Part shown: positions 8,465-17,216 of the stretch, piece by piece
Layout of the letters: every line of letters starts with the position of its first letter
How positions within the stretch are numbered: the first letter of the stretch is position 1
Program-made: the position numbers and the translations under genes
Notes under the pieces: model-generated
What the model saw: the letters and a program-made list of their open reading frames with translations, nothing else
Databases searched by the model: none
What the model was told of the DNA's origin: nothing
From: Aurantimonas coralicida
GTDB lineage: Bacteria > Pseudomonadota > Alphaproteobacteria > Rhizobiales > Rhizobiaceae
Assembly: GCA_011050685.1 (NCBI GenBank)
Contig: DRFF01000164.1
Coordinates: 1 to 54,377, forward strand
Reading direction: 5' to 3'
DNA length: 54,377 nucleotides

Positions 8465-9022
8465 TCAGGCGGGGACGGCGCCCGGATTCCGACCTGTCCG
8501 TTGCATAACAGTCTCCACAAGCGTGAGGACCTCGGCAACGACGTCATCAAGGCTCGGAGAAACGTCGATCACATGAGCGTCCTCCTCGAGCGGGATCGGT
8601 GCTTCCAGATCGAGGAATTGACTATCGAGCAATGCGGCGGGCGCGAAATGGTCGCGGCGCGCCAGCATGCGGTCATGAATCAGGCCACGCGCGCCGGCCA
8701 AGTGAATGACGCATAGCGCATCGATCTCCCGGCGCAGGAAGTCCCGATTGCTCTTCCTGAGCGCCGAACAGGCCAGGAAGACCGGCCGTTGCTGCTCCAG
8801 GCGGGTTCGCTCCACAGCGCCGCACACCCGCCGCAGCCAGCCCTTCCGGATGAAATCGTTGATCGGGATACCGCAGGACATGCCGTTGATATGCTTGGCG
8901 AGATGAAAGTCATTGGCATCGAGAAAGATGCCATTGAGACGATGGGAAAGCGCTTGTCCCACAGTGCTTTTCCCGACCCCGGAAACCCCCATGAGCAGGA
9001 AGACGGGACTTGAAGGTGTCAT
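8465..9022 (-). CDS. gntK: Gluconokinase, GntK type
   Basis: A 185-residue P-loop kinase phosphorylating D-gluconate to 6-phosphogluconate. It opens with FLLMGVSGVGKSTVGQALS (Walker A GVSGVGKST), followed by FLDANDFHLAKHINGMSCGI, the region that corresponds to the GDxxHP substrate loop of GntK, and LACSALRKSNRDFLR, which matches CSALKRxYRD. The substrate loop reads DANDFHLAKHINGM, slightly unusual compared with the common GDxLHPxxNIxKM. The ATG at 9022 follows GGAAGGACGAAGCC. It is convergent with the dehydratase and is not part of either GntR-controlled operon, so it may serve general gluconate use. Confidence 0.88.
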   Translation of the reverse strand: MTPSSPVFLLMGVSGVGKSTVGQALSHRLNGIFLDANDFHLAKHINGMSCGIPINDFIRKGWLRRVCGAVERTRLEQQRPVFLACSALRKSNRDFLRREIDALCVIHLAGARGLIHDRMLARRDHFAPAALLDSQFLDLEAPIPLEEDAHVIDVSPSLDDVVAEVLTLVETVMQRTGRNPGAVPA

Positions 9023-9316
9023 GGCTTCGTCCTTCCTGTCTATGGGGAGCCATCCGCGCGCGGCCCATGGTTTCCAAGCATCGAATGGTGATGCGACATT
9101 AACTGGCGCCGGTTTCATATTCGTTAGGCAGCGAACAGGTAACGTGCTGCGGGTCGTGGTGGTTTCAACCCACTCTGTGTTCGGCAGGGGGGTAGCCAAC
9201 TGGACTCGTGGTTCTCTCCGCGTTCAGTTGGCAGGGCGCCCAAATGGACACCGGCAGATCGATCGGCTACGCACGGCCGATAGGCGATGGGACGAGCTTT
9301 GGGAGGCGTTGGCGAC
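9023..9316. other. Divergent intergenic region between gntK and the guanylyltransferase gene
   Basis: About 290 bases between the starts of gntK (minus) and the mannose-1-phosphate guanylyltransferase (plus). It must hold both promoters. I see GGGAGG at 9301-9306, which is the ribosome-binding site for the GTG at 9317, but no palindrome, repeat or further gene I can support. Confidence 0.5.
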
Positions 9317-10747
9317 GTGCAGGATCATCCTCTGGTTCCGATCATCATGGCCGGCGGGGCGGGCACACGCCTCTGGCCGGTCTCGCGCGATTCCATGCCG
9401 AAACAGTTCATCGCGCTGCTCGATGAGGGGATGTCGACCTTCCAGGCGACGCTTCTGCGCTTCAAGGACGAGGCGTTCGGCGAACCGATCGTCGTCACCA
9501 ATCACGAATTCCGGTTCATCGTGGCCGAGCAGATGGCGACCCTTGGAATAACGGGGGATATCGTCCTGGAGCCGGAACGCCGCGATTCCGCCGCGGCCGT
9601 GGCCGTCGGAGCGGTGCTCGCGGCCGATCGCGCACCTGACAGCATCTGCATTGTCGTCGCCGCCGATCACGCCATCGAGAACGCCGCCGCTTTCGCGAAC
9701 GACTGCATACTGGCCGCGACGATCGCCGCCGGCGGGCCTATCATGACCATCGGCATCGAGCCGGATTGCCCGTCCACGGCCTATGGCTACATCGAGCGGT
9801 CGGACGATATTCTGGGCGAGCGGGCGCACGGGCTTGCAAGATTCGTGGAAAAGCCGGTGCGCGAGGTTGCGGAGCGCTACGTCGCCGAGGGTTATCTGTG
9901 GAACAGCGGCAATTTCATCTTCGCCATCAGCACGCTCCTGGAGGAGATGGAGCGTCATTGCCCCGAGGTTCTGAGCGCCGCGCGCAAAGCCGTCGCAAGG
10001 GCGGTGCGCGATCTCGATTTCCTTCGCCTCGATGCGAATGAATTTGCCAAGGCACCGAAAATTTCGATCGATCATGCGTTGATGGAGAAGACCGAGCGAG
10101 CGGGGGTGCTCGCGGCATCGTTCGACTGGTCGGACATCGGCGCCTGGGACGCGATCCACGATCTTAAGGCCAAGGATGGCAACGGCAATCGTCTCGAAGG
10201 CCAGGTCGCCGTTCTCGGCACGACGAACAGCTTTATTCGCAGCGAGGAGATGCTCACGACCGCGGTCGGCCTCGACGGCATAATCGTCGTGGCGACGCAG
10301 GATGCTGTCTTGGTCGCCGCCAAGAGCGAGGCCGGCCGCGTCAAGGATCTGGTCGCCGATATGAAGCGCGACGGGCGGCGCGAGGCGAGCGAGCATCTGA
10401 GAATCTACCGGCCATGGGGCTGGTATCAGCGCATCGATATTGGCGAACGCTTTCAGGTCAAGCACATCTGCGTTAAGCCCGGCGGGCTGTTGAGCCTGCA
10501 GCGCCACCACCATCGCGCCGAGCATTGGGTCGTGGTTCATGGCACGGCCGAGGTGACGATCGACGGCACCGTCTCGCTGTTCCACGAGAACGAAGCGGCC
10601 TATCTGCCGATCGGCTGCGTCCACCGTCTGCACAATCCGGGCAAGATCGACCTCAAGCTGATCGAGGTTCAGGTCGGCAGCTACACCGGCGAAGACGACA
10701 TCGTGCGCATCGCGGACGTCTACGCCCGCGCTGATTCCGCCGTCTGA
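9317..10747 (+). CDS. Mannose-1-phosphate guanylyltransferase / mannose-6-phosphate isomerase
   Basis: A bifunctional type II enzyme of about 476 residues making GDP-mannose. The N-terminal nucleotidyltransferase has MAGGAGTRLWPVSRDSMPKQ, followed by the FVEKP motif and WNSGNFIFAISTLLEEM. The C-terminal cupin (from about residue 365) contains RPWGWYQRIDIGERFQVKH and QRHHHRAEHWVVVHG with the zinc histidines. I prefer the GTG at 9317, ten bases after GGGAGG, to an ATG at 9287 that has no ribosome-binding site. GDP-mannose would feed exopolysaccharide or LPS synthesis. It stands alone between gntK and the SleB-type hydrolase. Confidence 0.93.
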   Translation: MQDHPLVPIIMAGGAGTRLWPVSRDSMPKQFIALLDEGMSTFQATLLRFKDEAFGEPIVVTNHEFRFIVAEQMATLGITGDIVLEPERRDSAAAVAVGAVLAADRAPDSICIVVAADHAIENAAAFANDCILAATIAAGGPIMTIGIEPDCPSTAYGYIERSDDILGERAHGLARFVEKPVREVAERYVAEGYLWNSGNFIFAISTLLEEMERHCPEVLSAARKAVARAVRDLDFLRLDANEFAKAPKISIDHALMEKTERAGVLAASFDWSDIGAWDAIHDLKAKDGNGNRLEGQVAVLGTTNSFIRSEEMLTTAVGLDGIIVVATQDAVLVAAKSEAGRVKDLVADMKRDGRREASEHLRIYRPWGWYQRIDIGERFQVKHICVKPGGLLSLQRHHHRAEHWVVVHGTAEVTIDGTVSLFHENEAAYLPIGCVHRLHNPGKIDLKLIEVQVGSYTGEDDIVRIADVYARADSAV

Positions 10748-10951
10748 GCCCACGCGCGAAGGCTGGCGTTTACGCGGCGCCGCGCGGGCGCTGCTCCGCT
10801 GGCGAGCCAGTTCCCTCAAATTTTAGTCGATCCTTAACGGTGTTCGATCTTTTCGGCGCTCATCGAGCGGGAGCGCACCACCCGTTAAGTCTTATTCCGC
10901 AGGCTGATCGCATTCGAACGTGACAGACGTTCCGACGCTCGAGACCCTGCG

Positions 10952-11611
10952 ATGGCTGTGCCGAAACCGACGATTCTCCGCCGCAACGCGATGCTCCTTG
11001 CAGTGCTCACTGTTTTCGGAGCCTGCGCCAGCGGACCGCGCCTGCGCCCGATGACCGCGCATGAATGCATGACGCGGGTGATGTATTTCGAATCGAATCG
11101 CTCAAGCCCGGACGGCATGCTGGCCGTCGGCACGGTGGTGATGAATCGGCTCCAGAGCGGCCTCTATCCGAAATCGGTCTGTGGGGTCGTCGGCCAGAAG
11201 AACCAGTTCGCCCTAGGCGTGCTTTCGAAGCCGATGAACAAGGGGCGCGACCTCGCCGCCAAGATGGCCACGCGGGTTCTCAGGGGCGAACGTCACCCAA
11301 GCGTCAGCAAGGCGATGTTTTTCCACACGGCCGGAATGACCTTCCCCTACACCAACATGCATTATCTGGTCGAAGCGGGCGGCAACGTGTTCTACGAAAA
11401 GCGCAAAAATGCCCGCCGGATAGACGATCCTCCTTTCCGCAATCCGTCATCGCCGACGGCGCAGACGGAACCGCGTTTGATCCGCATCGCCGAGGAGCCA
11501 CGCTATGTGAGGCCTCCGTCGGTGTCTCATCGCATCGCCGCGCCGGCCCCCCACAGCGTAGGCCTTGCGCCGATGACCGTAACCGATCTCATCGCCGCGA
11601 ACGGTAACTGA
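10952..11611 (+). CDS. SleB-type cell wall hydrolase, putative lipoprotein
   Basis: A 219-residue protein with a hydrophobic N-terminus ending in the lipobox-like LTVFGAC, so probably a lipoprotein. The hydrolase_2 (SleB/CwlJ) domain follows: CMTRVMYFESNRSSPDGMLA holds the likely catalytic Glu, then GTVVMNRL, CGVVGQKNQF and a C-terminal ATRVLRGERHPSVSKAMFFH. Enzymes of this family cleave peptidoglycan glycan strands as lytic transglycosylases. The last 60 residues (Pro/Arg-rich, from about residue 160) look unstructured. It has a 200-base upstream gap and a separate transcription unit, with no evident link to the sugar-acid genes around it. Confidence 0.85.
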   Translation: MAVPKPTILRRNAMLLAVLTVFGACASGPRLRPMTAHECMTRVMYFESNRSSPDGMLAVGTVVMNRLQSGLYPKSVCGVVGQKNQFALGVLSKPMNKGRDLAAKMATRVLRGERHPSVSKAMFFHTAGMTFPYTNMHYLVEAGGNVFYEKRKNARRIDDPPFRNPSSPTAQTEPRLIRIAEEPRYVRPPSVSHRIAAPAPHSVGLAPMTVTDLIAANGN

Positions 11612-11696
11612 CCCAAACACCGGATTTCCCCTTTCCTGTTCCGATCGCTCTCGCCTCTCACCGGAAGGCGGGATAAGAGTTTGAATGCCGAGCGGA

Positions 11697-11708
11697 CTAA
11701 TGTATACG
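11697..11708. promoter_or_regulatory. Shared GntR-type box, copy 2 (before the IlvD/Edd operon)
   Basis: CTAATGTATACG, identical to the box at 6689-6700 and here followed by TT, which makes AATGTATACGTT a near-perfect 12-base dyad. It lies 62 bases before the IlvD/Edd-family start codon, where a repressor could block the promoter of the six-gene operon. Confidence 0.72.
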
Positions 11709-11769
11709 TTATGCGGCGCGTGGCGGCGAAGAAACGGCCGCTACGGACAGGGATGCATCCGGAGATCCG

Positions 11770-13587
11770 ATGACAAACGACCTCAAGACCGGCCAGCTAC
11801 GCTCCCGCGCGTGGTTCGACAATCCGTCAAATCCGGACATGACGGCGCTCTATCTCGAACGCTATCTCAATTTCGGCCTCAGCCAGGAAGAGCTTCAGTC
11901 GGGCAAGCCGATCATCGGCATCGCTCAGACTGGCTCGGACCTCAGTCCCTGCAATCGACATCATCTCGAACTCGCCAAGCGGGTGCGCGAGGGCATTCGC
12001 GAGGCCGGTGGCATCGCCATCGAATTTCCGGTCCATCCGATTCAGGAAACTGGCAAGCGTCCCACCGCGGCGCTGGACCGCAATCTGGCCTATCTCGGGC
12101 TGGTCGAGGTGCTCTACGGCTACCCGCTCGACGGGGTCGTGCTCACTATTGGCTGCGACAAGACCACGCCCGCCTGCCTGATGGCGGCGGCGACCGTGAA
12201 TCTTCCGGCGATCGCGCTGTCGGTCGGTCCGATGCTCAACGGCTGGTTCCGTGGCGAGCGCACCGGTTCCGGCACCATCGTCTGGAAGGCACGGGAGATG
12301 ATGGCCGCCGGCGAAATCGACTATGCCGGCTTCGTCAAGCTGGTCGCCTCGTCGGCGCCCTCCACCGGCTATTGCAACACCATGGGTACCGCGACGACGA
12401 TGAACTCGCTGGCCGAAGTGCTCGGCATGCAACTGCCGGGCTCGGCGGCGATCCCGGCGCCCTATCGCGACCGGCAGGAGATTTCGTATCTCACCGGCAA
12501 GCGCATCGTTGAGATGGTGCATGAGGATCTGAAACCCACCGACATCATGACGCGCGACGCCTTCATCAACGCCATCCGCGTCAACTCGGCCATCGGCGGT
12601 TCGACCAACGCGCCGATCCATTTGAACGGCCTCGCGCGGCATCTCGGCGTCGAACTGTCGATCGACGACTGGCAGACCTATGGCGAGGAGATCCCGCTGC
12701 TGGTCAATCTCCAGCCGGCCGGCGAATATCTCGGCGAGGACTATTACCATGCCGGCGGCGTGCCCGCGGTGGTCAATCAGTTGATGAGCAAGGGCCTCAT
12801 CGCCGAGGACGCGATGACGGTGAATGGCCGGACGATCGGCGACAATTGCCGTGGCGCGATCATCGAGGACGAGAATGTCATCTGGCCGATCGATCGGCCG
12901 CTGCTGCAACATGCCGGCTTCCGTGTGCTCAAGGGCAATCTGTTCGATTCGGCGATCATGAAGTTGTCGGTGATCTCGCCGGAGTTCCGCGACCGCTATC
13001 TGTCGAACCCGGATGATCCGATGGCGTTCGAGGGCAGCGCGGTGGTCTTCGATGGCCCGGAGGACTATCACGCTCGGATCGACGACCCGGCGCTCGGCAT
13101 TGACGAACACTGTATCCTGTTCATGCGTGGCGCCGGTCCGATCGGCTATCCGGGCGGGGCGGAAGTGGTCAACATGCGGGCGCCCGACTATCTGTTGAAG
13201 CGCGGCATCCATTCGCTGCCTTGCGTCGGTGACGGGCGCCAGTCGGGAACGTCCGGCAGCCCCTCGATCCTCAACGCCTCGCCAGAGGCGGCGGCCGGCG
13301 GCGGACTGGCGGTGCTGATCACCGGCGACCGCGTGCGGATCGATCTGGGGCAGGGCAGCGCGAACATCCTCATTGCGGACGACGAGCTCCAGGCGCGTTT
13401 CGCCGCTCTTGCCGAAGCCGGCGGCTATGCCTATCCGGCACATCAGACGCCCTGGCAGGAAATCCAGCGCGGCATGATCTCGCAGTTGGAGACCGGCATG
13501 GTGCTCGAGCCGGCCGTCTCCTATCGGCGCCTGGCCCAGGGCGGGGTCGACGGCACTGGCGCCCGCGTGCCACGCGACAATCATTGA
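11770..13587 (+). CDS. IlvD/Edd-family sugar-acid dehydratase
   Basis: A 605-residue Fe-S dehydratase of the IlvD/Edd superfamily; length and motifs fit the aldonate (arabonate/xylonate-type) branch. The three cluster cysteines are visible: C61 in [13 protein letters not shown]129 in [12 protein letters not shown] and C202 in TGYCNTMG. Other conserved segments are [12 protein letters not shown] and [20 protein letters not shown]. It heads a plus-strand operon through 18140 and is preceded by the GTATAC box. The expected reaction is dehydration of an aldonate to its 2-keto-3-deoxy form, which the following dehydrogenases could process. The exact sugar acid is not determined. Confidence 0.93.
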   Translation: MTNDLKTGQLRSRAWFDNPSNPDMTALYLERYLNFGLSQEELQSGKPIIGIAQTGSDLSPCNRHHLELAKRVREGIREAGGIAIEFPVHPIQETGKRPTAALDRNLAYLGLVEVLYGYPLDGVVLTIGCDKTTPACLMAAATVNLPAIALSVGPMLNGWFRGERTGSGTIVWKAREMMAAGEIDYAGFVKLVASSAPSTGYCNTMGTATTMNSLAEVLGMQLPGSAAIPAPYRDRQEISYLTGKRIVEMVHEDLKPTDIMTRDAFINAIRVNSAIGGSTNAPIHLNGLARHLGVELSIDDWQTYGEEIPLLVNLQPAGEYLGEDYYHAGGVPAVVNQLMSKGLIAEDAMTVNGRTIGDNCRGAIIEDENVIWPIDRPLLQHAGFRVLKGNLFDSAIMKLSVISPEFRDRYLSNPDDPMAFEGSAVVFDGPEDYHARIDDPALGIDEHCILFMRGAGPIGYPGGAEVVNMRAPDYLLKRGIHSLPCVGDGRQSGTSGSPSILNASPEAAAGGGLAVLITGDRVRIDLGQGSANILIADDELQARFAALAEAGGYAYPAHQTPWQEIQRGMISQLETGMVLEPAVSYRRLAQGGVDGTGARVPRDNH

Positions 13588-13625
13588 ACTAACCGTCCGA
13601 AGGCGGACAGGAGCAGGGAGTGAGC

Positions 13626-14378
13626 ATGACGAAGCGTCTCGACGGCAAGGTGGCCGTCTGTACGGCCGCCGGACAGGGAATTGGCCGCAAGGTCGCCGAA
13701 GCGTTTCTGGAGGCTGGCGCCAAGGTCTACGCATCCGACCGCGACGCGGCGAAGCTGGACGGGCTGAAGTCCTTCGGCATCGTCGATACGGCGGCGCTGG
13801 ACGTCACCGACTCCGATGCGGTCGCCGCCTATCTGAAGCGGGTCGACACGCCGGACATCCTGTTCAACTGCGCCGGTTTCGTCCATCACGGCACAGTGCT
13901 CGATTGCGACGAGGATGCCTGGGACTTTTCCTTCGACCTCAACGTCAAGGCGATGCACCGCACGATCTCAGGCCTGTTGCCGCGCATGGTGGAGGCCGGC
14001 GGCGGCTCTATCATCAACATGGCTTCGGGCGCGTCCTCGATCAAAGCGGCGCCGAACCGCTACGTCTACATGGCGACCAAGGCGGCGGTGATCGGCCTCA
14101 CCCGCTCTGTGGCGCTCGACTTCATCAAAAGCGGCATCCGCTGCAACGCGATCTGCCCCGGCACGATCGAATCGCCGTCACTTGAGGGCCGGATCGAAGA
14201 ACTCGGCAAGAGCGTCGGCGGCACCGAGAAGGCCAAGACGATGTTCATCGAGCGCCAGCCGATGGGCCGGCTCGGAACCCCCGAAGAGATCGCTTACCTC
14301 GCCGTCTATCTCGCCTCGGACGAAAGCCGCTTCACCACCGGCACCACCCAACTGATCGACGGCGGCTGGTCGCTCTGA
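13626..14378 (+). CDS. Short-chain dehydrogenase/reductase (2-keto-3-deoxy-sugar-acid dehydrogenase-like)
   Basis: A 250-residue classical SDR using NAD(H). The cofactor motif is TAAGQGIGR near residue 14, an acidic residue follows in YASDRD, and the active site has NMASGAS and the YMATK Tyr/Lys pair. The C-terminus TTGTTQLIDGGWSL is canonical. The AAGQGIGR variant of the glycine motif and overall reading are close to the DHRS6 / 2-keto-3-deoxy-L-fuconate dehydrogenase group, which fits its place 38 bases after a sugar-acid dehydratase. A GTG six bases upstream (13620) is an alternative start with AGGAG in front of it. Confidence 0.9.
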   Translation: MTKRLDGKVAVCTAAGQGIGRKVAEAFLEAGAKVYASDRDAAKLDGLKSFGIVDTAALDVTDSDAVAAYLKRVDTPDILFNCAGFVHHGTVLDCDEDAWDFSFDLNVKAMHRTISGLLPRMVEAGGGSIINMASGASSIKAAPNRYVYMATKAAVIGLTRSVALDFIKSGIRCNAICPGTIESPSLEGRIEELGKSVGGTEKAKTMFIERQPMGRLGTPEEIAYLAVYLASDESRFTTGTTQLIDGGWSL

Positions 14379-14401
14379 CCCGTCCGTAGGGAGACTGAGT
14401 A

Positions 14402-15388
14402 ATGCGAATTCTGATTTTGGGTGCCGGCGGCATGGTCGGCCGGAGGCTCGTCGACAAACTTCTCGCCGACGGCAACTTCGCCGGCCAGCCGATCGAGGCG
14501 ATCGACGCCTTTGATGTCGTGGAGCCCAGCTTCGACAAGGCGTCCGGCACCATAGCGATCGAATCGAGCGCGGGAGACATCGCCGATTCCGCCACGGTCG
14601 CGGCGCTGGTCGCCAAGCGGCCGGAAATGATCTTCCATCTGGCGGCGATCGTCTCGGGCGAGGCCGAGGCGGATTTCGAGAAAGGCTACCGGATCAATCT
14701 CGACGGTATGCATCATCTCCTTGAGGCGATCCGCGCGCAGGGTGACGCCTATCGTCCCCGTCTGGTCTTCACCTCCTCGATCGCCGTCTTCGGCGCGCCC
14801 TTCGAGGACCCGATCTCCGACACCTTCCAGCAGGCGCCGCTGACCAGCTACGGCACCCAGAAGGCGATCTGCGAATTGCTGCTGGCCGACTATACTCGCA
14901 AGGGTTTCGTCGACGGCGTCGGCATCCGCCTGCCGACGATCGTCGTGCGCCCCGGCAAGCCGAACAAGGCGGCGTCGGGGTTCTTCTCTGGCATCATCCG
15001 CGAACCGTTGGCCGGCCACGAAGCCATCCTTCCGGTCGACGACGAAGTCCGCCACTGGGTCGCAAGCCCGGCCGCGGCCGTCGGTTTCCTCATCCATGCG
15101 GCGACGATGAACACCGAGATACTCGGCGCTCGCCGCTCCTTGTCGATGCCGGGGCTGTCGATCACCATCCGCGAGATGATCGCCGCGTTGCGTGAGGTTG
15201 CCGGCGACGAGGTGGCCGGCCGCATCCGGCGCGAGCCGGACGCCACCATCGAGAAGATCGTCTCGGGCTGGCCGCGTGACTTCAAGGCGGATCGTGCCAT
15301 CGAGGCCGGTTTCGTGGCCGACACCGATTTCGTCGCGATCATTCGCGCCCACATCGCCGACGAGGCCGCCCGCCAGGGCGCCAAGTGA
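14402..15388 (+). CDS. denD: D-erythronate dehydrogenase-like NAD-dependent epimerase/dehydratase
   Basis: A 328-residue extended SDR. It starts MRILILGAGGMVGRRLVDKL (glycine motif GAGGMVG), has the active-site TSSIAVFG and the YGTQK Tyr/Lys pair, and includes LPTIVVRPGKPNKAASGFFS. These last two features are typical of DenD, which oxidises D-erythronate to 2-oxotetronate in the four-carbon acid pathway. The partner genes of that pathway (otnI, otnK, otnC) are not in the window, so the native substrate may be another aldonate. The ATG follows AGGGAGACTGAGTA and is 23 bases after the SDR gene. Confidence 0.82.
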   Translation: MRILILGAGGMVGRRLVDKLLADGNFAGQPIEAIDAFDVVEPSFDKASGTIAIESSAGDIADSATVAALVAKRPEMIFHLAAIVSGEAEADFEKGYRINLDGMHHLLEAIRAQGDAYRPRLVFTSSIAVFGAPFEDPISDTFQQAPLTSYGTQKAICELLLADYTRKGFVDGVGIRLPTIVVRPGKPNKAASGFFSGIIREPLAGHEAILPVDDEVRHWVASPAAAVGFLIHAATMNTEILGARRSLSMPGLSITIREMIAALREVAGDEVAGRIRREPDATIEKIVSGWPRDFKADRAIEAGFVADTDFVAIIRAHIADEAARQGAK

Positions 15389-15416
15389 CCGGCCTGCACT
15401 CAAAGAGGAACACACC

Positions 15417-16322
15417 ATGACGGATCGTCCGCGCATCGGCTTTATCGGCGTCGGCCTGATGGGCCACGGCATGGCCAAGAACATCCTCGAAGGCGGCTAC
15501 CCGCTGACGGTTCTCGCGCACCGCAACCGCAAGCCGGTCGACGATCTGACGTCGCGGGGAGCCGAGGAGGGGGCAAGCGTCGCCGACATTGCCGAAAAGT
15601 CGGAGATCGTCTTCCTGTGCCTGCCGGGCAGTCCCGAGGTCGAGGCAACCGTTGGCGAGATTCTCGACGCCAAGGGCGCGACGACGACGATTATTGACAG
15701 CTCCACCAGCAATCCGGTGTCCACGCGTGCCGTGGCGGAGCGTTGCCGCGAGGCCGGCGTGACGCTGATCGACGCGCCGCTGTCGCGGACGCCGAAGGAA
15801 GCCTGGGAAGGCACGCTCGACACCATGGTCGGCGCTTCGAGCGAGGATTTCGAGCGAGTCCGTCCCATCCTCGACTGCTGGGCCGGCAAGGTCGTGCGCG
15901 TCGGCGAGACCGGCGCCGGCCACACGATGAAGCTGCTCAACAACTTCCTCTCGCTCGGCTATGCCTCGCTTTATTCCGAAGCGCTGGCGATCGGGGCGAA
16001 GAACGGCATTGACGCCAAGACGTTTCATGGCGTCATCAGCGGCGGCCGGATGGATTGCGGCTTCTACCAGACCTTCATGCAGTATGTGGTCGAGCGCGAC
16101 CGCGACGCCCACAAGTTCACCTTGCGCAATGCCCATAAAGACATGCGCTACGTCGTCTCGATGGCCAACGAGAGCGGCATCGCTTCGCATGTCTCGTCGA
16201 GCGTGAAGAACGGTCTGGCCACGGCCGAGGCCATCGGCCGGGGTGACGATTACCTGCCGATGCTCTCCGACGTGGTGGCGGAATTGAACGGCATCGGAGC
16301 CGCAAAGGGCTCGAAGGAATGA
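15417..16322 (+). CDS. 3-hydroxyisobutyrate dehydrogenase-family oxidoreductase (LtnD-like)
   Basis: A 301-residue beta-hydroxyacid dehydrogenase. The N-terminal Rossmann motif is GFIGVGLMGHGMAKNI, followed by the DAPLSRTPKEAWEGTL substrate loop (more often DAPVSGG) and the catalytic lysine in AGHTMKLLNNFLSLG. It could oxidise L-threonate or a related acid, or reduce a semialdehyde. The ATG at 15417 follows AAAGAGGAACACACC, 28 bases after denD. It is one of two paralogous enzymes in the same operon (the other is at 17217) and the two differ markedly in the substrate loop, so they probably act on different intermediates. Confidence 0.9.
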   Translation: MTDRPRIGFIGVGLMGHGMAKNILEGGYPLTVLAHRNRKPVDDLTSRGAEEGASVADIAEKSEIVFLCLPGSPEVEATVGEILDAKGATTTIIDSSTSNPVSTRAVAERCREAGVTLIDAPLSRTPKEAWEGTLDTMVGASSEDFERVRPILDCWAGKVVRVGETGAGHTMKLLNNFLSLGYASLYSEALAIGAKNGIDAKTFHGVISGGRMDCGFYQTFMQYVVERDRDAHKFTLRNAHKDMRYVVSMANESGIASHVSSSVKNGLATAEAIGRGDDYLPMLSDVVAELNGIGAAKGSKE

Positions 16323-16332
16323 GCGGAGGACC

Positions 16333-17148
16333 GTGGACGTTGATGCGTCGGAAGCAGGGAGGCTGGCACTGACAAAACCGCACACCACCAGCGACAGCGT
16401 TCGCAGAAAGACGGCCACGGTCACCACGCCGGGCGGTTCGCGGCCACGGCCGACGCTCCAGGGCGTCGGCAAGATGCCGGCGCGCGAGCGGGCCTATCAC
16501 GAACTGAAGTTCCGGATCCTCGAAGGCCGCCTGCCACCCGGCACTACGCTGCTGGAGACCGAGGTGGCCAATCTTCTGTCGCTCAGTCGCACGCCGATCC
16601 GCGAGGCGCTGATCCGGCTGGAGGAGGAGGGCCTCGTCGCGGTGCGGCCGCGCCATGGCATTACCGTGAAGGCCCAGTCGCTCGACGATCTGGCCGATAT
16701 CTACGAGGTCTTTTCCACCCTCGAGGTCAAGGCTGCGCAATTGGCCGCCCGCCGCGGACTGTCAAAGTCCGAAGCCGATCGGCTACGCGCGCTCATGGGG
16801 CAGTTAGAGCGCGCGACGCAGCGCGACGACATCGAGCAATGGTCGCGGCTGGACGACATCTTTCATGCCGAGATCGTCTCGTTCTGCGGCAATGCCAGAC
16901 TGCAGGCGACGCTTCGGCAATATTGGGATCAGCAATATCGCGCCCGGATGGCGATCATGCCGCTCCGCCCGCGCCCGACGCAATCGGATGACGAGCACCG
17001 GGCGATCATCGCCGCGATTCTGAGCGGCGACGAGGCCGAAACCAGGCGCCTGCACCAGGAGCATCGCGATCGCGCCGATCGGCAGGCGCTCGATCTCCTG
17101 CGCAGCCAGTCCGGCAACCTTTCGGCAGGCGAGGCCAAGGGCCTTTAG
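16333..17148 (+). CDS. GntR-family regulator, FCD (FadR) subfamily
   Basis: A 271-residue GntR regulator. After a 45-residue basic, probably disordered N-terminus comes the winged helix (AYHELKFRILEGRLPPGTTL, then SLSRTPIREALIRLEEEGLV), and from about residue 120 an FCD ligand domain with the metal-site pattern LDDIFHAEI, DEHRAII and RRLHQEHRD. The GTG at 16333 has GGAGG seven bases upstream; an internal ATG at 16474 is an alternative that would drop the N-terminal tail. It is encoded inside the operon it probably controls, and the two CTAATGTATACG boxes are its likely targets. The effector is probably the sugar acid or an intermediate. Confidence 0.92.
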   Translation: MDVDASEAGRLALTKPHTTSDSVRRKTATVTTPGGSRPRPTLQGVGKMPARERAYHELKFRILEGRLPPGTTLLETEVANLLSLSRTPIREALIRLEEEGLVAVRPRHGITVKAQSLDDLADIYEVFSTLEVKAAQLAARRGLSKSEADRLRALMGQLERATQRDDIEQWSRLDDIFHAEIVSFCGNARLQATLRQYWDQQYRARMAIMPLRPRPTQSDDEHRAIIAAILSGDEAETRRLHQEHRDRADRQALDLLRSQSGNLSAGEAKGL

Positions 17149-17216
17149 CTTCTGTTTTCTCTTCGCGGCCGACCGAGCGCCTGGCGCCGCGTTTCATCTT
17201 CTTAAAGGAGCCGCCC

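Noticed and set aside
11827..13734. 635-codon minus-strand frame opposite the IlvD/Edd gene
   Set aside because: It is a shadow of a highly conserved dehydratase gene; the translation is rich in Arg/His/Gly with no recognisable domain or ribosome-binding site.
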